64,000 nt of DNA. Source: Dipteris shenzhenensis. Its lineage: Eukaryota > Polypodiophyta > Polypodiopsida > Gleicheniales. The notes under the pieces are model-generated. The model ran no database searches, had not been told where the DNA came from, and saw nothing but the letters and a program-made list of their open reading frames with translations. The stretch is taken from the NCBI GenBank assembly GCA_047967505.1, contig CM106541.1; one strand, written 5' to 3'. Numbering within the stretch: the first letter of the stretch is position 1; each line of letters opens with the position of its first letter. Below are positions 23,735 through 34,706 of the stretch, piece after piece. The position numbers and the translations under genes are program-made.

Positions 23735-25645
23735 TGTGACATGAAGTTGGGGGTAATAAACTTCACGCACCTCTTCGCTTCCTACTGCTTTCGAACTGAG
23801 TGATAGAGATATTCATCACTGGGAAGGGGGCATTAAAAGAAGATTTTATACCAAGAGACCACCCCATACTATCCTCCCTTAGATGAGAATGAAGATGGTA
23901 ACATCCCAAGTGATGTTATACTCAAGCATAGGGAGAAGGAAAGGATCAACGAAGGCCATAATCTCAGCAAGCCGGTCTGCGCCAAGGAGAAGAGCAATAC
24001 GTTGTTGAAAGATGATCTTGCGGCTAACCATGACATGAACTGATATATATCAAGGAGTTTGAATGGGATGATTGGATCGGATGGGTAGGTTCCGAGGAAA
24101 CATTGCACCTCCTTCATAGATACCTTTACAATTACCTCAAAACACTCTCCAAAATATCATAAGACATAGAGACCCATAAATTTCAGCAAAGACATGATAT
24201 AAAATATTCAATTACATATTGAGATGCGCCTTGAAATGGGCTTCTCTCTGATATAAGTTTCGTACGAAAAAGAGAAGCAGTCGGAAAGATATGGGCAGTT
24301 TACTGGACGGGGGTAAAAACTGTCTGAAAAAAAAAACAGTCACACACAGAGAGTCATAGATTTTTGGTTTGACATATAATACAATAACTGAAGACATAGG
24401 ATGATGCTCCTTAAAGAGAGATTTGTCCTGATATAAGTTTCATCCAAATCGGACCACCGAGCAAAAAGTTATGAGCAAAATACTGACAGGGGGTCAGACT
24501 GTCATGAAAAACACCTACTCCTTCTACTGGTGCCGACTTAGGAGAATACTACCTCCATGCTTAGACTTCATCAACGATCCAAGTCCCCTAGAGGTCGCCT
24601 AGGAGGGAAGAAAGATCCCCCTTTGTGGCTTGGGAAATAGATAAACCATGTATCCGCAATGGGCAGCCGAATAGACAACACTTCTGAGCGCTTTGGAAGA
24701 GAAAGCAATAGAAAAAGGAAAAAAACACTCAAGAGAGAGAACCTGAAGTGACCTTCATTACCAAAAGAGTGAGACTCCACTCCAATGCAACTCAAAATAC
24801 TACAAACACAAGGGAGAAGAAGAGGTTTCATACATACAAGAGGGAGCGGAAGCTCCAAGACTACTCATAGAGAGAGAATAAACTAGAGAGAGATGGACTC
24901 AAAAGTCTACATAAGAGAATATCTACAAGAGGGAGAGAAGGCTCATGGAAGAGGCTTGAGGAGACTAAAGCTACAGCAACATGAGGCCCAATGGTGGAAG
25001 AGATGATGAACAAGGGAGAGGAGGGCTCCTTTTATAGAGATTTTGGCACCCTCTTTCACCCATTTACAATTGCTGCCTGTAGATTCCTTTTCCCATCAAT
25101 CACATAAGCCCGTATGTCACCATCCATGTCCTTTTTGGCTACTCTTGCCATGTGTCCCATCAAAAGATGCTCAAGACTCTTAAAATATTAAGAAAGTCAA
25201 GAGTCTCCCCACATGGAGCTCATAAGGACCCTCTCTTTTCCATATGGCCACATCCTCCTTATTCCACATAGGAATTCTAGAAGGATTCCTCCTGACTCCA
25301 CACTCCTCTACATGCCTTCCACATGCTTGGCATGTGGCCTCTATTATATTATTGGAACACATGGACATGAGCCCACCTCTTTATATGACTCACTCTTCCT
25401 ATTTTCTAAAAATCCCATAATATCCCATACACAAATAACTCTCACCCCATACCAAGGTATTTATCATTCATACATACGGTATTTACAATGATCCATTCCC
25501 CTCATCCTCTCAATCCCATACAATATCTTAGAAAATAGAAATAAGTGAGAACCGCTAGGCTATCACTTGATACTCTAACTCTTATCAAACATAAAAGAAA
25601 GCAATACCAATGCCAAATAAAAAAATATCAAATTTTGGCGTCACA
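23735..25645 (-). repeat. Solo Gypsy LTR (about 1.9 kb)
   Basis: On the minus strand it runs TGTGACGCCAAAATTTGATA...CTTCATGTCACA and matches the 1.9-kb LTR at 34707-36608 along its length. No Gypsy internal sequence flanks either end, so it is probably a solo LTR left by LTR-LTR recombination. The TATA motif CTATAAAAGG is conserved (complement at about 25028-25037). No clear 5-bp duplication was seen. Confidence 0.8.
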
Positions 25646-26851
25646 GCAGTCAAGAGTATTGACACAGATGACATGCCGATCATAGAGTCCACTTGGTGGG
25701 GAGCGTTTTCAGGGACGGGCATTCTGTTATGGATTATTGCCCTGCAGGATGCACATGAGGACACCCTAGTCTTTGATGTTCAGTCGGGAGGCACACTTAC
25801 CAGATCTTCTGATGATATTCTTTTGGAGGTTGCCTTTCAGCCTGTCAGGATTGCAGGTTTCATGGAGTGGGGCAAGGAGTGGTATCTTGACCCCGATCAT
25901 CTTTTCCTTGTGCTGGGGTCTTGGAGACTCTGGTTATATGGTGGTTCCCCTATTAGGTGCTTGCAGTGGGACCCAGGGGAGTGAGAATGGATTGATGAGA
26001 GGAACCGAGAGAAGAGCATCCCCTTCTTTCGCTATACAGTAAAAAATGCTCGGAGATTTCAGCTCAGTAGTAGTAGAGGTTGGAGGCACTCTAGAGTGCC
26101 TCATTGGGATGGATAGTTTTCAAATTTTCGCAATTGTGCATAAAAGCTTTTGGAAGAGGCTCTGGAAATCCCTCAGGAATAGAAAGCTCACTCTTTTCTT
26201 TTGGCTTTCTATTCATGGAGGGATTGCAGTGAACCTGTGGAGATCCAATCCTACTTGTCCTCGTTGCCACATTGCAATCGAGTCAGTACAACATTGCCTT
26301 TGGGAGTGCAGACAGGCAAGGACGATCTGGAAAGGTGTTGCTATGATTTTCAGTATCTTTCCTATAGCACCTTTCTATATGACCTGGGGCTCAAGAGCTT
26401 GGTTATCTCTTACTAGCCCCCAGGTATTTTTTAAGGGACATGATCCAGATCTAGCTCTCATTGTACGGTGACACTCAATGGAGTCTTGTTCCCTTCAAGA
26501 TGTTCCCTTCACTCCTTTCAGAGCTGCTCATGCCTCAGTGAACCTGTGGAGATCCAATCCTACTTGTCCTCGTTGCCACATTGCAATCGAGTCAGTACAA
26601 CATTGCCTTTGGGAGTGCAGACAGGCAAGGACGATCTGGAAAGGTGTTGCTATGATTTTCAGTATCTTTCCTATAGCACCTTTCTATATGACCTGGGGCT
26701 CAAGAGCTTGGTTATCTCTTACTAGCCCCCAGGTATTTTTTAAGGGACATGATCCAGATCTAGCTCTCATTGTACGGCGACACTCAATGGAGTCTTGTTC
26801 CCTTCAAGATGTTCCCTTCACTCCTTTCAGAGCTGCTCATGCCTCAGTAGA
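25646..26851 (+). pseudogene. LINE ORF2 C-terminal fragment, second subfamily
   Basis: SIDTDDMPIIESTWWG, FDVQSGGTLTRSSDDILLE, AFQPVRIAGFMEWG and LGSWRLWLYGGSPIR resemble the LINE at 50866-57512 more than the one at 2546. A TGA at 25982 (TGG in relatives) and later shifts inactivate it. The zf-RVT part is tandemly duplicated (26231-26848). It is cut at the left by the solo LTR and at the right by the Copia LTR at 26852. Confidence 0.85.
26231..26848 (+). repeat. 309-bp direct tandem duplication
   Basis: 26231-26539 and 26540-26848 are the same sequence, with one difference noticed (GGTGACACTC against GGCGACACTC near 26467/26776). Both boundaries share CAGT. The unit is 103 codons and covers the zf-RVT region. 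Confidence 0.92.
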
Positions 26852-27035
26852 TATAAGAGATTACAAAGATATGGTGTTGTAGGCATAAAGTCAACCCTAT
26901 GGTTGACCAGTAGTACTTGGTTACTATATATACCAAGTACTTGTATTGTTGCATTTGAACATTTCTATTGGATCTTTCTTGTGTGTGCACTCTTGCTTAC
27001 TTGTGTTCACAACCTATCTCCACTTTGTTCCTACA
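26852..27035 (+). repeat. Copia 5' LTR, subfamily 1
   Basis: 184 bp ending GTTCCTACA; the first bases are TATAAGAG where other copies have TGTAAGAG. The TATA-like ACTATATATACC at about 26932-26943 is the likely core promoter. Confidence 0.85.
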
Positions 27036-27037
27036 TT

Positions 27038-27049
27038 TGGTATCAGAGC
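27038..27049 (+). promoter_or_regulatory. Primer binding site, initiator Met tRNA
   Basis: TGGTATCAGAGC, two bases after the LTR end. Confidence 0.88.
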
Positions 27050-28083
27050 GCTTTCGTCTCTAGAGCCCATTCTAGCGCTTGCTTCCAGACTCCGGCAAGT
27101 TTGGTGCTCCAGTGCACTTTTTTGGTTCTCACATTCAGCTCTCAAGCTTTCGTTTGAGGTAGCTCCAACGGTCCAGTGGCTCTTTTTAGACCTTTCTAGA
27201 TCCGATTTTGACGTTTTTTGAAATTTCGGAGCTACCTGCATACAAACAAATCTGTCTCGCAACATTTTAGGCGGAAAAAATAAAGAAAAAAATGTATATA
27301 TTTGTACGGACGTCCGTGTAGTCCGTACAAACATGTCCATACAGTTACGCGACAGTGCTACGAGTCCGTACAACTTGTCAAAATTTGATTTCGACTCAGT
27401 ACGACTTGTTAGAAGGCGATTCGATCAATTTTCGGTTGTTTTTGCTTAGAGCTGAACTCTTTTCAGCTCCAGCCTCTCTCGGGTGTGTTCCAGCAGCTCC
27501 AAGCTCTTCTCTACACGTGTGTTGTATTCAGAAGTACTCCCGACAGCTTCATTTAGCTCCAAACAGCTCACTTCAGCTCCTTTGTCATCTCCGGCTTACC
27601 CACACAGTCAGTTGACTATTTTGCAGGTGGTTCTGGCCAAGTTGGACTTCCAGTAAGTGTTTTGAGCTGTGCATTTTGCTTCGGGACTGCTTTTGCAGCC
27701 CATACTCTCGCACTCTCAGGTACATTTGCAAATACTCTGCATTGTTGGGTGCATTTGCAATTACTTTACAATTGTGTATGCTTTTGAGCTCCGTTGGGTG
27801 CATTTGAGCACTCGTGGGTGCGCTCTTTTAGATTTGGGTTGTGCATTTTCAGTTTGGGATTGCACTTCAGATTGCAGCAGAGTGCAGTGATTGGTTGATG
27901 CCATTTTTACAGTGATTGCATTGTGCAGTCAGTGGGATTTCAGAACAGCCAGTCGTACTTTGCATTTACAGCCAGTATTAGTTTGGGATTTGTAGGCACA
28001 TTTGCAGTAGCCAGTTGCACTTTTGGGACTTGCAGTTCTTTTTGTAGGTACATTTGCAGCTTGTGGGTATCCCATTTTGCATC
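27050..28083 (+). other. Copia untranslated leader
   Basis: About 1 kb without a gene. It contains GTCCGTACA words (27311-27375), two ACTTGT motifs before a GAAGGCGATTC word (27370-27425), and many GCATTTGCAG / GGGATTGCA words further on. The order is the same in the minus-strand copy at 17946-18780, so the leader is an element feature, perhaps for packaging or translation. Confidence 0.6.
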
Positions 28084-28821
28084 ATGTCGACTCTTTCCAA
28101 AAGTTTTGGCAATTTGTTCGAGGGTGACAAGCTGGATGGACCAAACTATGCCTTGTGGTCATTCACGCTTAATAACATCTTGGTTGGTAAGGGCTTGTGG
28201 GATATTGTTAGTGGGGATGAGGTGAGGCCAGCAGGCTCATCTACATCCAGCACAGCTTCTTCAGGTCAAACTACAAGCAGACAACAGACTGCTACAGCCC
28301 CTCCTGCTAGTCCCATAGCATCGACGGAGGAGCACAAGAAGTTTGACCGTTGCAGTGCCCAAGCGATGTTTTTGATTGCCACAAATGTGAAGAGGCACAT
28401 TATGACGACTATCAAGTCGTGCAAGGATGCAAAGGCAGCATGGGAAAGATTGGCAAACATGTATCATGTTAAGAATGAGGCAAGGGCCATTGCCTTGACA
28501 AATCAGCTCAAGGATCTCGAGATGCAGGAAGGCCATGCCATCACTAATCATATTGCCAGGATCATTGATCTACGTGATCAGCTTGCAAGTATTGATGAGG
28601 AAATAGAAGACAAGAAGCTCGTCTCTATTACTCTCAATAGCTTAGCGCCCTCATATGGCACATTCGTCACATCATTGACCATTGTTCTCAGGGCAGCCCC
28701 ACTCTCGTTCAATGAGTTAGTTGGGCTTTTGTTGCAAGAAGAGGAGAGATGCTCAAATTTTGCCAAAACCTCTCGTCAGGGTGAGCAAGTGCTTGCCATG
28801 GGTGGAAAGGGCAAATTTTAG
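28084..28821 (+). CDS. Copia gag (open frame)
   Basis: A 245-residue capsid-type protein of the UBN2 / gag-polypeptide kind. The ATG at 28084 (MSTLSKSFGNLFEGDKLDGP) is chosen because the minus-strand relative starts there. Motifs: NYALWSFTLNNILVGKGLWD, MFLIATNVKRHIMTTIKS, AWERLANMYHV, LKDLEMQEG, LRAAPLSFNELVGLLLQEEE. It ends at a TAG after GKGKF where the family continues with Q into the zinc knuckle, so the native gag-pol was longer. The next domain is damaged: the first half of the CNYC knuckle is missing near 28914. Confidence 0.82.
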   Translation: MSTLSKSFGNLFEGDKLDGPNYALWSFTLNNILVGKGLWDIVSGDEVRPAGSSTSSTASSGQTTSRQQTATAPPASPIASTEEHKKFDRCSAQAMFLIATNVKRHIMTTIKSCKDAKAAWERLANMYHVKNEARAIALTNQLKDLEMQEGHAITNHIARIIDLRDQLASIDEEIEDKKLVSITLNSLAPSYGTFVTSLTIVLRAAPLSFNELVGLLLQEEERCSNFAKTSRQGEQVLAMGGKGKF

Positions 28822-30348
28822 AAAAAGTTTGAGCCCAAACATAACCATACAACTCAGCCCAAGGAGGGGAATGCAAGCAGTTCAAGCAAAAATAAAAAAA
28901 AGGGCAAATGCAATCAAGAAGCCAGGGCATTACATCGCAAAGTGTCAGAAAAGGATTGCCAATGAAAAGAAGAGGCAAAGGGACAGCTCTAGCAGTAATT
29001 TTGTTGCCCCCACTGAAACTCGTGCTTCAGATGCACATGGTGAAGCTCATCTTGCCCAAGGTGATAGAGATTTTGTGTTTCCTGCATTTAATGAGAAGAT
29101 GGATGTCAGGGGGGATTTGAATGCTGAAAATCAATTAGAGGATGCTTCCCTTGTTGCAAGTGATACATGGTATATCGACAGTGGTGCTACTAAGCACATG
29201 ACTCCTCGCCAGGAGTGGTTTGAGAGCATCACACCTGTTCATGGCAGACAGGTTACATGTGCCAATGATGCTTCTTAAGACATGGAGTTGGGCACATTCC
29301 CATTCAGCTTGATAATGGGAAAGTTAAAGTATATCCGAGATGTTTGGTATGTTCTAGAGTTGAGGCAAAATCTGATTTCAGTTTCAAAAATTGCCCATGA
29401 TCAACATATGTTGGTTGAATTTCAGAATAACCAATGCAGGATCAAGGATCCAAAGAAAGGGTATGAGGTTGTAGCAACAGGCACATATGACAATGGCTTA
29501 TACAAGCTTGATGCTCAGCCTTATGATTAGAAGGTATTGGCTGTAGTAAACACTTCCTAGGTTGATTTATGGCATGTCAGGTTTGTACATGTCCATCACA
29601 GGGCATTGTCCTACTTGTATAACAATAATATGACTCAGGGAATGCCAAAATTACAGCAATCAGAAAATGAAGTGTGTGAGGGGTGTGCACTTGGCAAATT
29701 GCATTGATTGCCATTCAATAAACAAGCCAAAAATTAGGTCAAGGCAACCAGAGTGTTGTAGATAGTGTACAGTGATGTATGTGGCCCCATGACTATTCCC
29801 ACGCATAGAAGAGCAAGGTACGTTGTGACCTTTATGGATGACTTCTCCAGGTTCACATGGATTTTTCTCATGGAGGAGAAATCTAAGGTGTTCTATTGGT
29901 TTCAGGATTTCAATGGTATGAATGAGAACCAAACCAATTCTAGAATTGGAACACTCAACTCAGATAGAGGGAGAGAGTACATGTCACATGCATTCCAGGG
30001 ATTTTTGAAGGAACATGGGATTAAACATCACTTGACATGCCCTTACACAACACAACATAATCCAATCTCTGAGAGAAAGAATCGTACTCTCATGGAAATG
30101 ACAAGCTGCATGCTGAACAATTAATGAGAATAGACAGCCTCATGTTTGGAGGCATTATCAACGTTGTGAGGCCACTAAAGATGTTGATGCAGCCCCGAGT
30201 GGTACAGCAGAGAAATCTATTCCACGTTGGGCAAGGTTGACCATTCAAGATGCTAAGGATCAGCCTACTTTGGGGAAAACCAGGGCCAGCACTCAGAAAA
30301 ATCAGAAAAAGGTCAATTTTTCTTTGATGACCTCAGTGATGGAAGCTA
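28822..30348 (+). pseudogene. Copia protease-integrase and hinge remnant
   Basis: Protease DTWYIDSGATKHMTP (about 29161-29205); pre-integrase region with FVHVHHRALSYLY and CEGCALGKLH; integrase core with YSDVCGPMTIPT, NSDRGREYM and PISERKNRTLM, so all three catalytic acids (D, D, E) are visible. It is then cut at about 30123 and followed by hinge text (ENRQPHVWRHYQR) and the RT start up to SLMTSVMEA (30348). Stops include 28819 (TAG), 29276 (TAA), 29528, 29558 and 29758 (TAG). Confidence 0.83.
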
Positions 30349-30508
30349 TGTCAACGGGGGTTGTAAAATGACATTGTTTTCTTTTGTACTCCCATAGGTT
30401 GCTATATCCACATGTGGATGAATTTGTGCAACCATGGTACTTTAGGTACTACAGGTACTACTGAGACTAGACTTCAGAGTACTTCAGCCATATCATTGAG
30501 GGGAGATT
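30349..30508 (+). other. Copia 3' untranslated part and polypurine tract
   Basis: Starts abruptly after the deleted RT and matches the 3' untranslated part at 11990-11842 (minus). GAGGGGAGAT at about 30498-30507 is the polypurine tract. Confidence 0.7.
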
Positions 30509-30691
30509 TAAAGAGATATCTACAATGATATGGTGTTGTAGAACATAAGTCAGCTATATGATTGACCAATACTTGGGTACTATATATACCAAGTACTTGT
30601 ATTGTTTCATTTGAATATTTTAGTTGGAGTTCACTTGTGTTCACTTCTTGTTCTCTAGTGTTCACAACTCTTCTCCATTCTTGTTCCTACA
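30509..30691 (+). repeat. Copia 3' LTR, subfamily 2 (183 bp)
   Basis: Shares ATATCTACAATGATATGG and GTTCTCTAGTGTTCACAAC with the LTR at 42842-43024 but differs at many positions from its own 5' LTR. Confidence 0.82.
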
Positions 30692-31650
30692 TGCAACCCC
30701 TTCATTGATAAAAAACCAGGAAAAAAGACTTACTTTCCTATTCTCGAGGGAACACCAAGGTCTCCTCTAAAAATATATCTCAATCAACATCATCTAAAAG
30801 CTCTCCTAATGATGAGCTCTGGAAGGAGGTCTCCAACATCTAGGAAAAATCTAAAACTCCCTGGTATTACCTATCATAAAGTAAAAAGTGGAAGGTCCTT
30901 TGCGTGGTTGTTTGCTGCCAACCTGGTAGCAGGATACCTTACTGAAAGCCCTCTCTAGATCCAAAGAGAAGCCAAAATCCAGCCCCTAGGCAACAAGCGA
31001 GTCCTCATCCTTGATTCAAAATCTATTAGATTAATGCCATTTATTATGTTCCCCTACTCTTCAAGGCAAAGCATATCTAAAGCTATCTTGAAAGCCTATA
31101 ATGGTGGTCTGAGGAGAGGCGTCCAAATAAATCATTGTGTCATCTATGCAAGCTTCCTGCCTAGAAGCTCCGGATCCCATCTAAGGGGGAATCTCAAACC
31201 AACGATGTCTACTTGAAATCTAAGAAGAAATCCTTTGCCATGAAAAAATATAATAGAGGGGCAAGAGGACATCCTTGACAAATTGATATGGAGATATGAA
31301 ACCTCTCTTCTCTAGCATCTCTGACAAGAATTTGAATATGGCTTGATATGCAAAGGAGAACAAACCTTTAATCCAAGAATATAAAAAACCAAAACACTAT
31401 AGCTACCCTCCAGAAAAACTCAATCTACCGTATTATAAGCTAGAGTACCTAGACTCAAATACAAGATCTTGGCTATTTTGTCTATCCCACTCAAGAGACC
31501 TCCCAAAATAAAAACAAATTATCAAAAATAGTGCGCCCATGCACAAAGACAATTTGTGTGTCATGTATCAAGTCAAGAAGTAGAGGCTATAAATGAAGGG
31601 TGATTGCCTTCACTAGAATTTTATATGTAGTGCCAAAAGTGTGATCGATT
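30692..31650 (-). pseudogene. Old, heavily decayed LINE fragment
   Basis: Similarity to the LINE antisense strand is visible in pieces: the RT region around 30980-31300 and the zf-RVT side around 30740-30890, with a deletion between. No frame is open. It is clearly older than the other copies. Confidence 0.65.
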
Positions 31651-31970
31651 TATGCATGTATATATCTACATATCTACATGTATATGCATATGTACGTATA
31701 TATAAGAGAGAGAGAGAGAGAGAGTACAAGGCTTGTACCAAGTACTTCCCTTTTTAGTTGTGTACGGGCTGGAGGGAGTCACAGCTTATGAATTTCATAT
31801 TTCTCCTGCATAGAAGATATCATAATTTTAAAAATGCCCATAATGACCAGCATACATATGCTAATTATGCTCTTGCGATGCTCACTATGTCAGGCTGCAT
31901 TTGATGTAGATAACCCCAAACCAACTTCCATTTCCTGGGATCACAGAGACCTTGTACATTGAGAGTAAGA
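31651..31970. other. Microsatellite and unassigned sequence
   Basis: Alternating TATG/TACA text and a run of about nine AG units at 31703-31724, then 240 bases in which I see nothing. Confidence 0.5.
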
Positions 31971-32154
31971 TGTAGGAACAAAGTGGAGACAGGTTGTGAA
32001 CACAAGTGAGCAAGAGTGCACACACAAGAAATCTTCGATAGAAATGTTCAAATGAAACAATGCAAGTACTTGGTATATATAGTACCCAAGTACTACTAGT
32101 CAACCATAGGGTTGACTTTATGCCTACAACACCATATCTTTGTAATCTCTTACA
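31971..32154 (-). repeat. Copia 3' LTR, subfamily 1
   Basis: 184 bp with TG/CA ends, followed on the right by the AATCCCCCCTCAAAG polypurine complement. Confidence 0.83.
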
Positions 32155-33297
32155 AATCCCCCCTCAAAGATATGGCTGAAAGTACCCTAGAAACATCTCC
32201 GGTGTACCCTGCAGTACCTAAAGTACCATGGTTGCACAAATTCATCCAGATGGATATGCAACCTATGGGAGTACATGAAAACAATGTCATTGTGAATCAC
32301 TTCACAACCCCCCTTGACATTGTGAGAATGTCTTTGATCCCCAAGCCATGTCGATGTTGTAAGAAAAGATCTGTTGACAAGGCTTTGGTGAAGCTATCCA
32401 CCACATTGTCCTCAGATGGACAATAGATGAGATCAATGAAGCCATCAGAAATACAATCCCGTACATAATGATAATGATTTTCAATGTGTTTCATGCAAGC
32501 ATGAAAGACAAGATTGTTGGCTATGAATTTGCAGTTTTGTACTGTGCTTCACTGCTGGAGAGAGACACTCGGTCTTGCTTCTTACTGCCATGAGATACAT
32601 AATGAGTTCAATGAGAAGCAATAGCCAGAAGTGGACCTGTGATTATCTATGTCCCTTGACCAATCTGATCTGTAAAGCCACACCGAGAAATGTCACCATC
32701 TAAAGATAATGCAGGAACAAGAATGGATCTAATCTCAGCTTCCATGGCTTTCTGCCATGCTGGATTTCCTTGGGCATCCTCAAAGCATTGAGGCTCAGTT
32801 CAGCTTCCATCACTTGGGTCATGAGAGCAAAATTCACATTAAATCACCTAGAGTAGAAGAAGAGACAGCCATAGCGTGTTGATTATAGGGGTGAGCATCA
32901 AGCTTGTAAAGACCCATGCTGGCCTCATAAGAACCTATAACCACAATCTCATACCCTTTCTTTGGATCCTTGATCGTGCATTGATCATCCTGGAATTCCA
33001 CAAGCATGTGCTGATCATGAGTCAGGGATGGAATGGAAACAAGATGTTTCCTCAAGTCAGGAACACACCAGACATCATAGTACTTTTTCTTTCTTGAATT
33101 CAGAAGGATGGGAACATCTCACACTCCTTGATGTCTAAAGTGGCATCATTGGCACAAGTAACATGTTTGCCATGAACAGGTTTGATTTATTCAAACCACT
33201 CTTTCTTGTGAGTCATGTGCTTCGATGCATCACTATCTAGATACAAAGTATCTATGGTATCACGCTTTTTATATAAATTGCCACATCATCACCACAT

Positions 33298-33361
33298 ATT
33301 CGTACGAATAACTTTTATTCGTACGAATAAGTATTCGTACAAATAAAGTATTCGTACGAAT
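33298..33361. repeat. Four ATTCGTACGAAT palindromes
   Basis: 12-base palindromes at 33298-33309, 33317-33328 and 33350-33361 and an imperfect one at 33333-33344, spaced 16-19 bp start to start. They lie in the gap of a decayed Copia element; function unknown. Confidence 0.8.
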
Positions 33362-33538
33362 AAACTTGTATTAGGACAAATACATTGCTTCGATTTTGCA
33401 TATAATCTCATTGTTTGCCAATTTTTCTTATCTCACGCTTGGTTCCTCAGCCGAGCATAAGAGATCTAAAAAGGAAAAGAAGGAGAACGATCTTTAAGGT
33501 TGTGAAAGCAATCTAGAAGGTCTGAAATAAGATAGATT

Positions 33539-34145
33539 TTTGTTAGGGAGCTTTAGGATCTCATTCTGAGTTCCTGAGATCTCTTGTTTGGATTTTGGTT
33601 TTGGTCTTTTCTTTTGTTTGTTGGAGTTCGTGGTTCTCTTTATTGAGTACCTTCGATCTCTTGTGATGAAAATATTTTAGATATTTATGTGTTTGAAATT
33701 TGTTTGTGGGAGTTGTAGGTTCTCTTTATTGAGTTCCTTCAATCTCTTGTGATAAAAATAATTTAGATATATGTGTTGAAATTTGTTTGTGGGAGTTCTA
33801 GGATCTCCTTGTTGAGTTCCTTAGATCTCTTGTGAGATAAATTTTTTTGTGAGAGTTTGAGGATCTCTTTGTTGAGTTCCTTAGATCTCTTGTGAGAAAT
33901 ATGTTTGTTTTTGTGTCTATGAAATTTGTTTGTGGGAGTTTTAAGATCTCCTTGTTGAGTTTCTTAGATCTCATGTGAATAGATTTTTGTACACGTGAGA
34001 ATTCCAAGATCTCTTTGGTGAGTTCCTTACATTTCTTGTGATAATTGGGCTTGTTTTTGTGTCTATGAAATTTGTTTGTGGGAGTTTTGATCTCTTTGGT
34101 GAGTTCCTTAGATCTCTTGTGATAAATGGGCTTGTTTTTGTGTCT
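33539..34145. repeat. Minisatellite, about eight diverged units
   Basis: The core GGGAGTT..AGGATCTC.TTGTTGAG and TTCCTTAGATCTCTTGTGA recurs about eight times with unit lengths of roughly 60-100 bp, linked by TTTGTTTGTG / TTTTTGTGTCT. It occupies the place where protease-to-gag sequence is expected in the Copia relative. Confidence 0.8.
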
Positions 34146-34632
34146 AGCAAGAGAAGCATCATGTGCAACTAAATCCCCCCTGGCACCAAAGCTATCCTGA
34201 AATGCAGTAAACACATAATCCTTTCCCTCTTGTGCAAAGTGCGTATGAGATGGTGAAGCATTGGCATTTTCAGCTGGTGCCATATGATTACTACTTGTGC
34301 ATTGCCTCTTTTTCTCATTGGCAATCCTTTTATGGCACTCTGCAATGTAATGACCAGGCTTCTTGCAATAATTGCATTTGCTGTTACTCACCTTTGCACC
34401 TTTATCTGCATTCCTTGCATTTGTGTTTGCATTCTCCTCCTTCCTAGGCTGATAAGCATGGCTGGTCATTTTCTGAAATTTACCCTTTCCATGAGTAGCA
34501 AGTGCTTGCTCACTTGAACGGGCTGAATTGGAAGTCCACATTTCTTCTCGTAAGAGCAAGCCAACTAACTTCTCAAAACTGAGTGGAGCAGCCCTGAGCA
34601 TAATAGTCAAGAAAGTAACAAACATATCAGTA

Positions 34633-34706
34633 AATTGGGAGATTCTGGCTAGCATTGCAGCTTGGCATATTTGGAGAGCTAGGTGTACAGAGGCGATGGA
34701 GGGTAC
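34633..34706 (+). pseudogene. LINE tail fragment, left of Gypsy insertion
   Basis: NWEILASIAAWHIWRARCTE, EAMEGT; the matching continuation is at 41518-41790 on the other side of the Gypsy element, with about 55 bases missing between them. Confidence 0.8.

Larger units (their letters stand above)
26852..30691 (+). mobile_element. Ty1/Copia element lacking RT/RNase H, mismatched LTRs
   Basis: A plus-strand element with 5' LTR 26852-27035, primer binding site, 1-kb leader, open gag, broken protease-integrase, a short hinge/RT-start remnant and 3' LTR 30509-30691. Reverse transcriptase and RNase H are gone: at about 30349 RT-start text passes straight into the 3' untranslated region. The 5' LTR belongs to subfamily 1 (184 bp), the 3' LTR to subfamily 2 (183 bp), so the element is a recombinant. 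It sits in a LINE fragment at its left edge. Confidence 0.85.
31971..34632 (-). mobile_element. Decayed Ty1/Copia relative, RT deleted
   Basis: The 3' LTR 31971-32154 (184 bp) and polypurine tract are followed in reverse element order by RNase H remains (32297-32690; HIENHYHYVRDCISDG), a jump straight to the RT start (32725-32845), pre-integrase (32850-33060; KGYEIVVIG), protease surroundings (33130-33260), a repeat-filled gap (33265-34145) and gag with an intact CCHC knuckle CNYCKKPGHYIAEC (about 34330-34400) up to 34632. Its gag and pre-integrase differ more from the other copies, so it is a separate lineage or older. The 5' end is replaced by LINE sequence. Confidence 0.75.

Noticed and set aside
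33539-34145. Possible CRISPR-like array (regular repeats with differing spacers)
   Set aside because: Units are diverged, lengths uneven, no cas genes, and the context is a plant intron.
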